This document shows positions 1 through 5,693 of a stretch of 6,729 nucleotides of DNA, one piece after another. The position numbers were made by a program, and so were the translations under genes. The DNA is from Acidobacteriota bacterium (GTDB taxonomy: Bacteria > Acidobacteriota > Terriglobia > Terriglobales > Acidobacteriaceae). Each line of letters starts with the position of its first letter. The stretch's first letter is position 1. The notes beneath the pieces were generated by a model. That model was not told where the DNA came from and did not search any database. It saw only the letters and a program-made list of their open reading frames with translations. The stretch lies in contig JAJZDL010000160.1 of the NCBI GenBank assembly GCA_021851465.1, positions 1 to 6,729 of the forward strand, read 5' to 3'.

Positions 1-2
1 GG

Positions 3-506
3 AGCAAATGGGAGGGGGAACAGGCGGTGCTTGCGGCCTGTAGAGATGCGCTTATCGTGCGCACGACAGTCGTGTATGGGCAGGATGCTGGACAGAAGAA
101 CTATGTGTACAGCGTGCTGCGCGCGCTTGCCACGGGCAAGACGATGCGCGTGCCCCAGGACCAGGTGTCGACGCCAAGCTACAACCGCGACCTGGCGACG
201 GCGACCGTCGCTCTCGTCAACCGCGGGGCCACCGGCATCTACCATGTGTGCGGCCCTGAACGCATGGACCGCTATGAATTTGCATGCGCGGTCGCCACGT
301 TTTTTTCTCTCGACAAATCTTTGCTGCGCCCGGTGCCGACCAGCGTGTTCGGCCAGAAGGCCGCGCGCCCACTGAGTGCGGGGCTGGCGATCGACAAGTT
401 GCGCAGGCTGCATCCCTGCCTGAAGATGCGCACGCTGGCCGAAGGGCTTGCCGACTGCCGCAACGCGATGGAAGAGTTTTTGCATTCCTGCGCCACACTG
501 CACTGA
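3..506 (+). CDS. RmlD-like SDR sugar reductase (dTDP-4-dehydrorhamnose reductase family), 5' partial
   Basis: The frame is open to the left edge of the window, so this is the C-terminal part (167 residues) of a longer protein. The first codons read SKWEGEQAV, which matches the segment right after the catalytic Tyr of the YxxxK motif in extended SDR reductases, so the Lys at 6-8 is probably the catalytic Lys. Next come RTTVVYG and STPSYNRDLA, a substrate-domain motif typical of RmlD and its relatives, then GIYHVCGPERMDRYEFA, and near the end the RPLSAGL / DKLRR segment. RmlD reduces dTDP-4-keto-rhamnose to dTDP-rhamnose with NAD(P)H in the cytoplasm. Relatives act on other 4-keto sugars, and the exact substrate cannot be told because the Rossmann half is missing. 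It ends with TGA, and 343 nt separate it from the next gene, so co-transcription is uncertain. The family is fairly sure; the precise activity is not. Confidence 0.85.
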   Translation, partial: SKWEGEQAVLAACRDALIVRTTVVYGQDAGQKNYVYSVLRALATGKTMRVPQDQVSTPSYNRDLATATVALVNRGATGIYHVCGPERMDRYEFACAVATFFSLDKSLLRPVPTSVFGQKAARPLSAGLAIDKLRRLHPCLKMRTLAEGLADCRNAMEEFLHSCATLH

Positions 507-654
507 ACGGGCCACGCCGCGGTGACAGGACAGCGGGCCTGCTGCGCGACCTGGCGCGGGCCAATGCACGCGTGCCTACCGCCTCTCTTGCAACTTCGGC
601 TACCAGAGGTCGATACCCGGCGCCTCAACCGCCTGGCGGACAAGATGCGGTGGG

Positions 655-685
655 TGCATGGCGTACGGGACGTACAGCGTATGCA
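655..685. repeat. Imperfect inverted repeat (possible hairpin)
   Basis: Outer arms TGCAT (655-659) and ATGCA (681-685) flank perfect inner arms GTACG (663-667) and CGTAC (671-675) around a GGA loop, with a small asymmetric internal loop between. There is no T-run on either side, so it is not a classic intrinsic terminator. It could be a remnant terminator, a protein-binding site or chance. Confidence 0.35.
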
Positions 686-814
686 TAAGATATAGCGGCT
701 GGTTGCACGCGATCGATCCACGCTTATCGAGAGCAGTAAATGGACCAGTTACTACGACATGCGGTAGACAGTCCCGCCGAGTACAATAAATTGTTGAGAC
801 AAGCAGATAAGTGT

Positions 815-830
815 TCGGAGAGAACTCCGA
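815..830 (+). promoter_or_regulatory. Perfect 6-bp hairpin in the operon leader, beside the ribosome binding site
   Basis: TCGGAG (815-820), loop AGAA, then CTCCGA (825-830) form a perfect 6-bp stem, extendable by a T-G wobble. The 3' arm runs into the GAGGAAGGG purine stretch (829-837) that is the likely Shine-Dalgarno sequence for the ATG at 850. Folding could modulate ribosome access or stabilise the mRNA 5' end. The structure is visible; the function is inferred. Confidence 0.4.
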
Positions 831-849
831 GGAAGGGTGTGGTTTAACG

Positions 850-1815
850 ATGCCTCATTCGCATCTATCGAGGGTTCTTGTGACGGGAGCTTCGGGCACC
901 CTGGGGTACAACATCGTCCGGCACCTAGGACGGATGCATCCGGCGACCACGATCCGTCTGCTGATGCGGCGGCCCGATCCAACGCTCTTCGCGGATCTGG
1001 CGAATGTGAGCCTGGAACAGGTCGATATTGCGGACACCCCGCGGCTGACCGAGGCGGTACTGGAGTTCCAGCCGAATGCGATCGTGCACTGCGCGGCCAG
1101 CGGGGTGCGGCCATCGAAGATCGGCTGGTTCGACCTGATCCGGTTGAACGTCTCGGCCTCGATCACGCTCTTCGAGGCCTCCTGCGAGGTAGACAACTGT
1201 CATTTCGTTCACATGAGCACCGGCCTGGTGTATGGCGAGCAGAGCCGGCCCTGCCGCGAGGGCGACCCGATCGACACGCTGCACCCATACGGGGCGAGCA
1301 AGGCCGCGGCGGACTGCCTGCTGCGCGCTGGAGCGGAGCGGCTGAAGCGCCATCTCACGGTCATCCGCCCGTTCTCTTTCACCGGCCTGCACGATGGCGG
1401 GGATCGGCTGTTTCCATCGCTTCTGCGGAGCGCGCTGGAGGGCAAGCCGTTCAGCATGTCGGCGGGAACGCAGATCCGCGACTTCTGTGCCGTGCAGGAT
1501 GTGGCCGAGGCGGTATGCCTGATCCTCGAAGAGGGGACGCTACCCGGCCGCGATGTGTTTAATCTGGGTAGCGGCCAGTCGATCTCGCTGCGCGGCATCG
1601 TGGGTTCGGTTTGCCGCCAGCTTGGACTGGATGTCGAGCTTCGCCTGGGGGAGATGCCGTTTCATCCGTACGAGCCGATGAATCTGGTAGCCGATATCCA
1701 CCTTGCGAAGTCGCTCGGCTGGAAGCCAAAGACGAACCTTGCGTATGCCGTCTGGCAACTGGCGAGGTCTCAGTACCCGGATCTCCAGGTTGCCGAACCG
1801 GAGCAATGCCGATGA
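850..1815 (+). CDS. NAD(P)-dependent extended SDR epimerase/reductase
   Basis: This is a 321-residue cytoplasmic nucleotide-sugar enzyme of the extended short-chain dehydrogenase family. The N-terminal Rossmann fold carries VLVTGASGTLG with GxxGxxG at residues 13-19. The catalytic set is Thr124 (in STGLVYG), Tyr147 and Lys151 (YGASK). The C-terminal substrate domain includes the IRDFCAVQDVAEA segment (usually RDFxxVxD) and FNLGSGQSISL. Family members interconvert or reduce 4-keto and C4-hydroxy sugars; GalE-type 4-epimerases and RfbJ/RfbS-type CDP-dideoxyhexose synthases are candidates. Because a tyvelose-epimerase-like gene sits two genes downstream, a 4-keto reductase role is attractive but unproven. 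The ATG at 850 was chosen because it places the Rossmann strand right at the N-terminus and has GAGGAAGGG upstream, although the 12-nt spacer is long. An in-frame GTG at 811 would add 13 residues but lacks a ribosome site. It is the first gene of a coupled operon and overlaps the next by 4 nt. Confidence 0.88.
   Translation: MPHSHLSRVLVTGASGTLGYNIVRHLGRMHPATTIRLLMRRPDPTLFADLANVSLEQVDIADTPRLTEAVLEFQPNAIVHCAASGVRPSKIGWFDLIRLNVSASITLFEASCEVDNCHFVHMSTGLVYGEQSRPCREGDPIDTLHPYGASKAAADCLLRAGAERLKRHLTVIRPFSFTGLHDGGDRLFPSLLRSALEGKPFSMSAGTQIRDFCAVQDVAEAVCLILEEGTLPGRDVFNLGSGQSISLRGIVGSVCRQLGLDVELRLGEMPFHPYEPMNLVADIHLAKSLGWKPKTNLAYAVWQLARSQYPDLQVAEPEQCR
1800..1803 (+). promoter_or_regulatory. Shine-Dalgarno site that decides the GT2 start
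   Basis: GGAG lies 8 nt before the ATG at 1812, a good spacing, and only 2 nt before the alternative in-frame ATG at 1806. This favours 1812, which also gives a classic ATGA stop-start overlap with the upstream gene. Confidence 0.6.
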
Positions 1816-2558
1816 TCGACCCGAATGGCCAAACCGTCCCGCTCGACTTGACGGTGATGTTGCCTGCCTACAAAGAGGCAGCCACACTGCGCGACATTCT
1901 GCCCGCGATCAAGGCTGCGGCTGCCGCGTTGACGCCGAATTTTGAAGTTCTCATTCTGGACACGCAGACAGCGGTGGACGACACAGCGGAGGTTTGCGCG
2001 ATCAACGGAGTGCGCCATGTCTGGCGCTCTGGAGGCAATCAGTATGGCGACGCCATCCGCACCGGAATCGCGGAGGCGCGGGGCACTCATCTGCTCTGCA
2101 TGGACGCCGACGGGTCGCACAGCGCCTCGTACTTCGCCTCGATGTGGGCCGGGCGCGAGCGATACGATATTGTCATTGGCTCGCGCTATGTGCCGGGAGG
2201 CCATACCGAGAACCCGGCGGTCCTCATCTGGATGTCCTATGTGGTCAACCTGACATTCCGCGCGGTCTTCAACATCCACGCCAAGGACGTGACCAACAGC
2301 TTTCGACTGTATCGTACGGCGATCCTAAAACCGATGCGGCTGGAATCGAACGACTTCGACATTCTCGAAGAGATACTGATTAAGGCAGTCACGCACCGGC
2401 CATCCGCGCGCGTCGGCGAGGTCCCCGTGACCTTTGGCCGGCGCAAGGCGGGCGAGAGCAAGCGCAAGCTGCTACAGTTCGCCGTGGGGTATCTGACGAC
2501 TCTACGAAGGCTGCGAAAGTTTCAGATGGCCGCGCGCCGCGAGATGGAGACTCAATGA
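1812..2558 (+). CDS. Family 2 glycosyltransferase, DPM1 / polyprenyl-phosphate sugar synthase-like
   Basis: This 248-residue protein has a single GT-A fold domain. It opens with LTVMLPAYKEA (residues 13-23), the usual PAYNE-type start of GT2 enzymes. The metal-binding DxD is Asp98-Ala-Asp100 in MDADGSH. GSRYVPGG (123-130) and the C-terminal FGRRKAGESK (208-217) match the signature of dolichol/polyprenyl-phosphate mannose synthases, where the basic stretch contacts the lipid phosphate. No membrane span follows, so it is probably a peripheral enzyme at the inner membrane, like the soluble-domain DPM1 type. The expected role is transfer of a sugar from a nucleotide donor to polyprenyl phosphate. 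Odd: the first acidic motif reads DTQTAVDDT (50-58), not DDGSTDDT. The frame stays open upstream to about 1611, inside the preceding gene, but conserved sequence begins only after 1812. It overlaps both neighbours by ATGA, indicating translational coupling. The GT87 protein encoded opposite could use its lipid-linked product. Confidence 0.88.
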   Translation: MIDPNGQTVPLDLTVMLPAYKEAATLRDILPAIKAAAAALTPNFEVLILDTQTAVDDTAEVCAINGVRHVWRSGGNQYGDAIRTGIAEARGTHLLCMDADGSHSASYFASMWAGRERYDIVIGSRYVPGGHTENPAVLIWMSYVVNLTFRAVFNIHAKDVTNSFRLYRTAILKPMRLESNDFDILEEILIKAVTHRPSARVGEVPVTFGRRKAGESKRKLLQFAVGYLTTLRRLRKFQMAARREMETQ

Positions 2559-3607
2559 ACGCACTGATCACGGGCGGATGCGGATTTGTCGGAAGCAATC
2601 TCGCAGCGTATCTGCTCGACGCAAACGCAGCCAACAGGGTCACCGTCTTCGACAATCTGTCTCGCCACGGTGCCTGTGCGAATCTTAGCTGGCTGCGCAC
2701 CCTCTCGACTTCGGGATGCAACCCAGTCGAGTTCATCCATGGCGACATTCGCAACGCATTCGATGTCGAGGGAGTGGTCAAGGCGCTCAGGCCGGATGTC
2801 ATCTTTCATCTCGCCGGACAGGTCGCCATGACGACTTCAATTGAAAGCCCGCGGCGCGACTTTGAGATCAATGTCCTCGGCTCCATCAACGTACTGGAGA
2901 CGGTACGGCTGCACACGCCGAAGACTGCGGTCGTGTATGCCTCCAGCAACAAGGTCTACGGCAACCTCGATCATCTCGACCTGGTCGAAACCGAAACCCG
3001 CTATCAGCCGCGCGCCTCGCAGAATGGCGTCGACGAATCCGTCGCGATCGAATTTCACACTCCTTACGGCTGCTCCAAGGGCGCAGCCGACCAGTACATG
3101 CTGGATTACGCCCGTGGCTTCGGGCTGAACACGGTGGTCTTCCGCCACTCCACCATCTATGGAGGAAGGCAGTTCGCCACCTACGACCAGGGCTGGGTCG
3201 GCTGGTTCTGCCGCCAGGCCATCGAATCGAAGGCCAACCCGTCGCGTCCGCCCTTCACAGTGTCTGGAGACGGCAAGCAGGTGCGCGACCTGCTGCACGT
3301 CTCCGATGCCGTGCGCTGCTACGTCGCGGCGTACGAGCATATTGCGGACGCGCGCGGCGCGGCGTTCAACATCGGCGGTGGGATCGAGAACAGCATGAGC
3401 CTGCTCGAACTGCTGCGTTATCTCGAACAACGGCTCGACCTCAAGCTCAGCTACACCCGCCTGCCCTGGCGACAGAGCGACCAGAAGTTCTTCGTCGCGG
3501 ACAATGCCAAGGCCGGCAGGTTGCTTGAGTGGAGGCCGGCAACCAGCAAGGAAGAGGGGATCGAGAGCGTTCTTAACTGGGAGAAACTCGCCGCGACGCT
3601 CTCCTGA
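2555..3607 (+). CDS. CDP-paratose (tyvelose) 2-epimerase-like extended SDR
   Basis: The 350-residue length is normal for this family. The NAD-binding motif is GGCGFVG at residues 7-13. The catalytic set is Ser131 (in YASSNKVYG), Tyr171 and Lys175 (in PYGCSKGAADQY). Other stretches typical of the tyvelose 2-epimerase (RfbE) group are GQVAMTTSIESPRRDFEIN, the NGVDES / EFHTPYGCSKGAADQYMLDYAR region, YGGRQFATYDQGWVGWF and GDGKQVRDLLHVSDAVRCY. RfbE interconverts CDP-paratose and CDP-tyvelose at C2 in the cytoplasm, for O-antigen synthesis. Many homologues are annotated this way without proof, so the real substrate may be another nucleotide sugar. The ATG overlaps the GT2 stop (ATGA), and GGAG at 2546-2549 gives a 5-nt spacer. 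It is the last gene of the coupled trio. Its 3' end lies opposite the extended frame of the GT87 gene. Confidence 0.88.
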   Translation: MNALITGGCGFVGSNLAAYLLDANAANRVTVFDNLSRHGACANLSWLRTLSTSGCNPVEFIHGDIRNAFDVEGVVKALRPDVIFHLAGQVAMTTSIESPRRDFEINVLGSINVLETVRLHTPKTAVVYASSNKVYGNLDHLDLVETETRYQPRASQNGVDESVAIEFHTPYGCSKGAADQYMLDYARGFGLNTVVFRHSTIYGGRQFATYDQGWVGWFCRQAIESKANPSRPPFTVSGDGKQVRDLLHVSDAVRCYVAAYEHIADARGAAFNIGGGIENSMSLLELLRYLEQRLDLKLSYTRLPWRQSDQKFFVADNAKAGRLLEWRPATSKEEGIESVLNWEKLAATLS

Positions 3608-5040
3608 TTCATGAAGCGCGGAAAAACTGGCGCGAGCAGCTCACGGATCACCCATTCGTTCCGGTTCATCTTGTCCGCCGGACCATCGAAGTACGCGCTA
3701 CGCATCGGCGAACGCGCCGCCACAATCAGCAGCGCAAGCAGAAGCAGCAGCTTGGCGTCTCCCGCGTAGATTGACAGGAATGTCAACGGAGAGAACAGCA
3801 GCGCATAGATCGCAGCAAGCGCCAGCATCGAGGCATAGGAGAAGGTTGTCTTGCCGGTGGCCACCTCCCGCGTCAGATACACCAACAGTGCTCCAAACGG
3901 TACATACAGAGCAAGCAGCGTATATTCCCCAGAGGAGAGGGGGAAGAGCGTGGTAGCCACCGCCAGCGCGGTCAACTGGTTGAGCATCGGCATCCTGTAG
4001 AAAACGGCAAACAGCAGCCCAAGCCCAGTGATCACGACAAACGGGTACACGAGCACCAAGACGAGCACCAAGGGGTGCACTCCGCGCCATCCACCGTGTT
4101 GCTTCGTTGTTAGTTTTGGCACTTCTATGAGAGCCTTGATTGGATGAATTCCGCCCATCTCGACGGTCAAAGCGGCTGACTTCATCCCGTCGAGCAGGGA
4201 ATGGTTGAATCGCTCTTCACCTACTGGTGCCATGTTGAATACATACACGCCGAGATAGTGATGTACTCCAGGCTTCAGGGACTGGTACGCCTTCCAAGGG
4301 TTTGGCCCCAGGGCAATCAATGCCGTCAGCGTTACCAGGCACACGGTCACCAGGCCAATCGTCGCCTCCTTGTACCTGCGACGGCACAACAGAAGCAACA
4401 GAAATGCAACGGTAAAGGGTTTTACGCAGACAGAGAGTCCGATCAACACGGCCGCCGTGCTGTACTTCGCTCTCAACAGGAAGCAGAGGCCAGCTGCGCA
4501 TATTGTCCACGCCACACCCTCGATATTTCCCCGGTCGGCGGTAAACCACATCGGATAGCCCAATACGGCGGTGGTGCCAATAGCAGCGGCAAAGGAGAGT
4601 CGAACCACCCTTGTGGCGCGACCGGCACGCCACGCCACAAGGGAAAAGCCCAGGATGCAGCTCGCGAGAAACACGAGGTAGGTTTGAACCGCATGGCCCG
4701 GGAACGTGTAGAGCAGTGCTTTATAAACGAAGGCAGCAGGTGCAGGATAGTTGAAGATGGGGATCCCATCGCCAAGCGCCGCGGCGCCATGGTACAGATG
4801 CGCGGTCTTGCCGATGTAGTTCGTCAGGTCGCGAAACTGATCGCTTTTGTCGAACAGCGGACGAGTCATATCATCGCCGCTACGATTGTAGATACTCCAA
4901 CTCGCCCAGGTGACCAAAGCAACCAGCAACGCATAGACCCAAAGCGCGACCCTGACCTGAGATGCCGCATTGCCAGCAACGTTTTCTCTGCGCAAATTTA
5001 CCTCTCCCGCAGCGAACATGGCCCTACAGACTCCATCCAT
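3451..5040 (-). CDS. GT87 (DUF2029) membrane glycosyltransferase, GT-C fold
   Basis: This is a 529-residue integral membrane protein with about 10-11 hydrophobic segments (for example 31-49, 119-137, 174-189, 195-219, 224-245, 323-349, 373-390, 402-422 and 428-442). The first extracytoplasmic loop holds DKSDQFRDLTNYI (64-76) and GDGIPIFNYPAPAAF (90-104); GT-C enzymes use an Asp in this loop. ADRGNIEG (168-175) and the VKPF motif (206-209), followed by a basic CRRRYKEA loop, are typical of GT87. FNHSLLDG (279-286) lies in the large periplasmic loop. Characterised GT87 enzymes are polyprenyl-phosphate-mannose-dependent mannosyltransferases; the donor here is unknown. The start at 5040 is a judgement: ATG at 5019 is also possible, and the frame is open much further upstream without GT87-like sequence. 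Residues from about 478 on are encoded opposite the end of the convergent epimerase gene and look non-family, so the true C-terminus may be near residue 476. A 12-bp tandem repeat encodes LVLVLVLV at 324-331. Confidence 0.85.
   Translation of the reverse strand: MDGVCRAMFAAGEVNLRRENVAGNAASQVRVALWVYALLVALVTWASWSIYNRSGDDMTRPLFDKSDQFRDLTNYIGKTAHLYHGAAALGDGIPIFNYPAPAAFVYKALLYTFPGHAVQTYLVFLASCILGFSLVAWRAGRATRVVRLSFAAAIGTTAVLGYPMWFTADRGNIEGVAWTICAAGLCFLLRAKYSTAAVLIGLSVCVKPFTVAFLLLLLCRRRYKEATIGLVTVCLVTLTALIALGPNPWKAYQSLKPGVHHYLGVYVFNMAPVGEERFNHSLLDGMKSAALTVEMGGIHPIKALIEVPKLTTKQHGGWRGVHPLVLVLVLVYPFVVITGLGLLFAVFYRMPMLNQLTALAVATTLFPLSSGEYTLLALYVPFGALLVYLTREVATGKTTFSYASMLALAAIYALLFSPLTFLSIYAGDAKLLLLLALLIVAARSPMRSAYFDGPADKMNRNEWVIRELLAPVFPRFMNQESVAASFSQLRTLSIPSSLLVAGLHSSNLPALALSATKNFWSLCRQGRRV
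4049..4072. repeat. 12-bp perfect tandem duplication inside the GT87 gene
   Basis: ACGAGCACCAAG occurs twice in direct succession (4049-4060 and 4061-4072). Read on the minus strand it encodes alternating Leu and Val in a membrane helix. It keeps the frame, so it lengthens the helix by four residues. This is probably replication slippage in a hydrophobic segment. Confidence 0.8.
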
Positions 5041-5187
5041 TGTGCTCGGCTGCCTTGATTGTAGCGGAGCCTTCGCCGACAGAACAAGCTCTCGATGAAG
5101 AAACGTGGCCTGCTGCAAGCTTGCGCAAGAGATCCGTAAGCGCGACAATCGAGCCATCCTCAAGTATGCAGTTGGCGAAAGCGGAAT
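5041..5187. promoter_or_regulatory. Divergent intergenic region between the GT87 gene and ridA
   Basis: These 147 nt must contain the 5' signals of both divergent genes. I see no strong -35/-10 pair for either. The visible structure is two overlapping 10-bp palindromes, GCAAGCTTGC (5115-5124) and CTTGCGCAAG (5120-5129), which make a GCAAG-CTTGC-GCAAG block that could be an operator or a small hairpin. The ridA start has only a weak GCGGA just upstream. Confidence 0.4.
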
Positions 5188-5634
5188 ATGGGACAAATTA
5201 AGACGATGATTTCGACGGACCATGCACCGGCGGCGATTGGGCCGTACGCGCAGGCGGTGCGAGTGGGCGAGATGGTGTTTACCTCGGGGCAGGTGGCGCT
5301 CGACCCGGCCAGCGGAACGCTGGTTGCGGGAGGCGTTCGCGAGCAGACGGCGCGCGTGTTGGAGAACCTGGCGGCGGTGTTGGAGGCGGCGGGGCTGGAC
5401 CTGTCGCATGTGGTGAAGACGACCGTGTTCCTGAAGGACATGGGCGACTTTGCCGCGATGAACGAGGTGTATGCGCGGCACTTCGCGGCGAAGGGCGCAG
5501 GGGCAAAGGGCGCGGAGACGGAGGACGCAGTGCCGCCGGCGAGGTCGACGGTGGAGGTGGCGCGGCTGCCCAAGGACGCATTGGTTGAGATTGAGGCGAT
5601 CGCGATAAAAGCAGTGGGCCGCGACGAGTTGTGA
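5188..5634 (+). CDS. ridA: RidA family reactive enamine/imine deaminase
   Basis: This 148-residue cytoplasmic protein belongs to the RidA/YjgF/UK114 family, which forms trimers and hydrolyses reactive 2-aminoacrylate-type enamines and imines made by PLP enzymes such as threonine dehydratase. The N-terminus (ISTDHAPAAIGPYAQAV), VFTSGQVALDP, VVKTTVFLKDM and the C-terminal PARSTVEVARLPKDALVEIEA are family hallmarks. Arg119 in PARSTV corresponds to the conserved substrate-binding Arg of catalytically active RidA, so activity is expected. The usual length is about 125-130 residues. The excess comes from a low-complexity insert, AKGAGAKGAETED (101-113), just before PPARSTV, plus a few extra terminal residues. 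The ATG at 5188 gives an N-terminus of normal family length; a second in-frame ATG at 5206 would clip it but keep the core. It lies 59 nt upstream of msrB in the same direction and may be co-transcribed. Both deal with metabolic damage. Confidence 0.93.
   Translation: MGQIKTMISTDHAPAAIGPYAQAVRVGEMVFTSGQVALDPASGTLVAGGVREQTARVLENLAAVLEAAGLDLSHVVKTTVFLKDMGDFAAMNEVYARHFAAKGAGAKGAETEDAVPPARSTVEVARLPKDALVEIEAIAIKAVGRDEL
5488..5514 (+). repeat. Imperfect in-frame duplication within ridA (AKGAG-AKGA)
   Basis: The codons from 5488 to 5502 (AKGAG) are nearly repeated from 5503 to 5514 (AKGA). The copies differ at synonymous positions and by one extra Gly codon, consistent with an old slippage event in the loop before the active-site Arg. 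Confidence 0.55.
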
Positions 5635-5679
5635 GATGCGCGGGGAAGACGCGGCGTGAATCGGCGCATCGAATGAGAT

Positions 5680-5685
5680 GGAGGG
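5680..5685 (+). promoter_or_regulatory. Ribosome binding site of msrB
   Basis: GGAGGG sits 8 nt before the ATG at 5694. It is the strongest Shine-Dalgarno sequence in the window and fixes this start. Confidence 0.7.
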
Positions 5686-5693
5686 TTTGAGCG

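Larger units (their letters stand above)
507..849. other. 343-nt intergenic stretch with no convincing gene
   Basis: Open frames here on both strands are short, arginine-rich and resemble no family I recognise. The stretch holds an imperfect hairpin (655-685) and becomes more AT-rich from about 690. A TACAAT at 782-787 could be a -10 element for the downstream three-gene operon, but no good -35 hexamer sits 16-18 nt upstream, so this is only a suggestion. A compact hairpin lies at 815-830. No T-run terminator is visible after the upstream gene. Confidence 0.5.

Noticed and set aside
837..1562. Plus-strand open frame of 241 codons overlapping the first SDR gene
   Set aside because: Its composition (Arg, Gly, Ala, Pro) is typical of an out-of-frame reading of a GC-rich gene; the other frame has the Rossmann and YxxxK motifs.
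1611..1811. N-terminal extension of the GT2 frame
   Set aside because: It lies inside the end of the SDR gene in another frame and precedes the conserved LPAYKEA start; the ATG at 1812 has the better ribosome site.
2837..3430. Minus-strand open frame of 197 codons inside the epimerase gene
   Set aside because: It lies wholly opposite a well-conserved SDR and shows no recognisable motif or ribosome site.
4201..5058. Long plus-strand open frame (285 codons) opposite the GT87 gene
   Set aside because: It is rich in Arg, Gln and His and has no domain-like pattern, while the minus strand has clear membrane helices and GT87 motifs. It is an antisense shadow.
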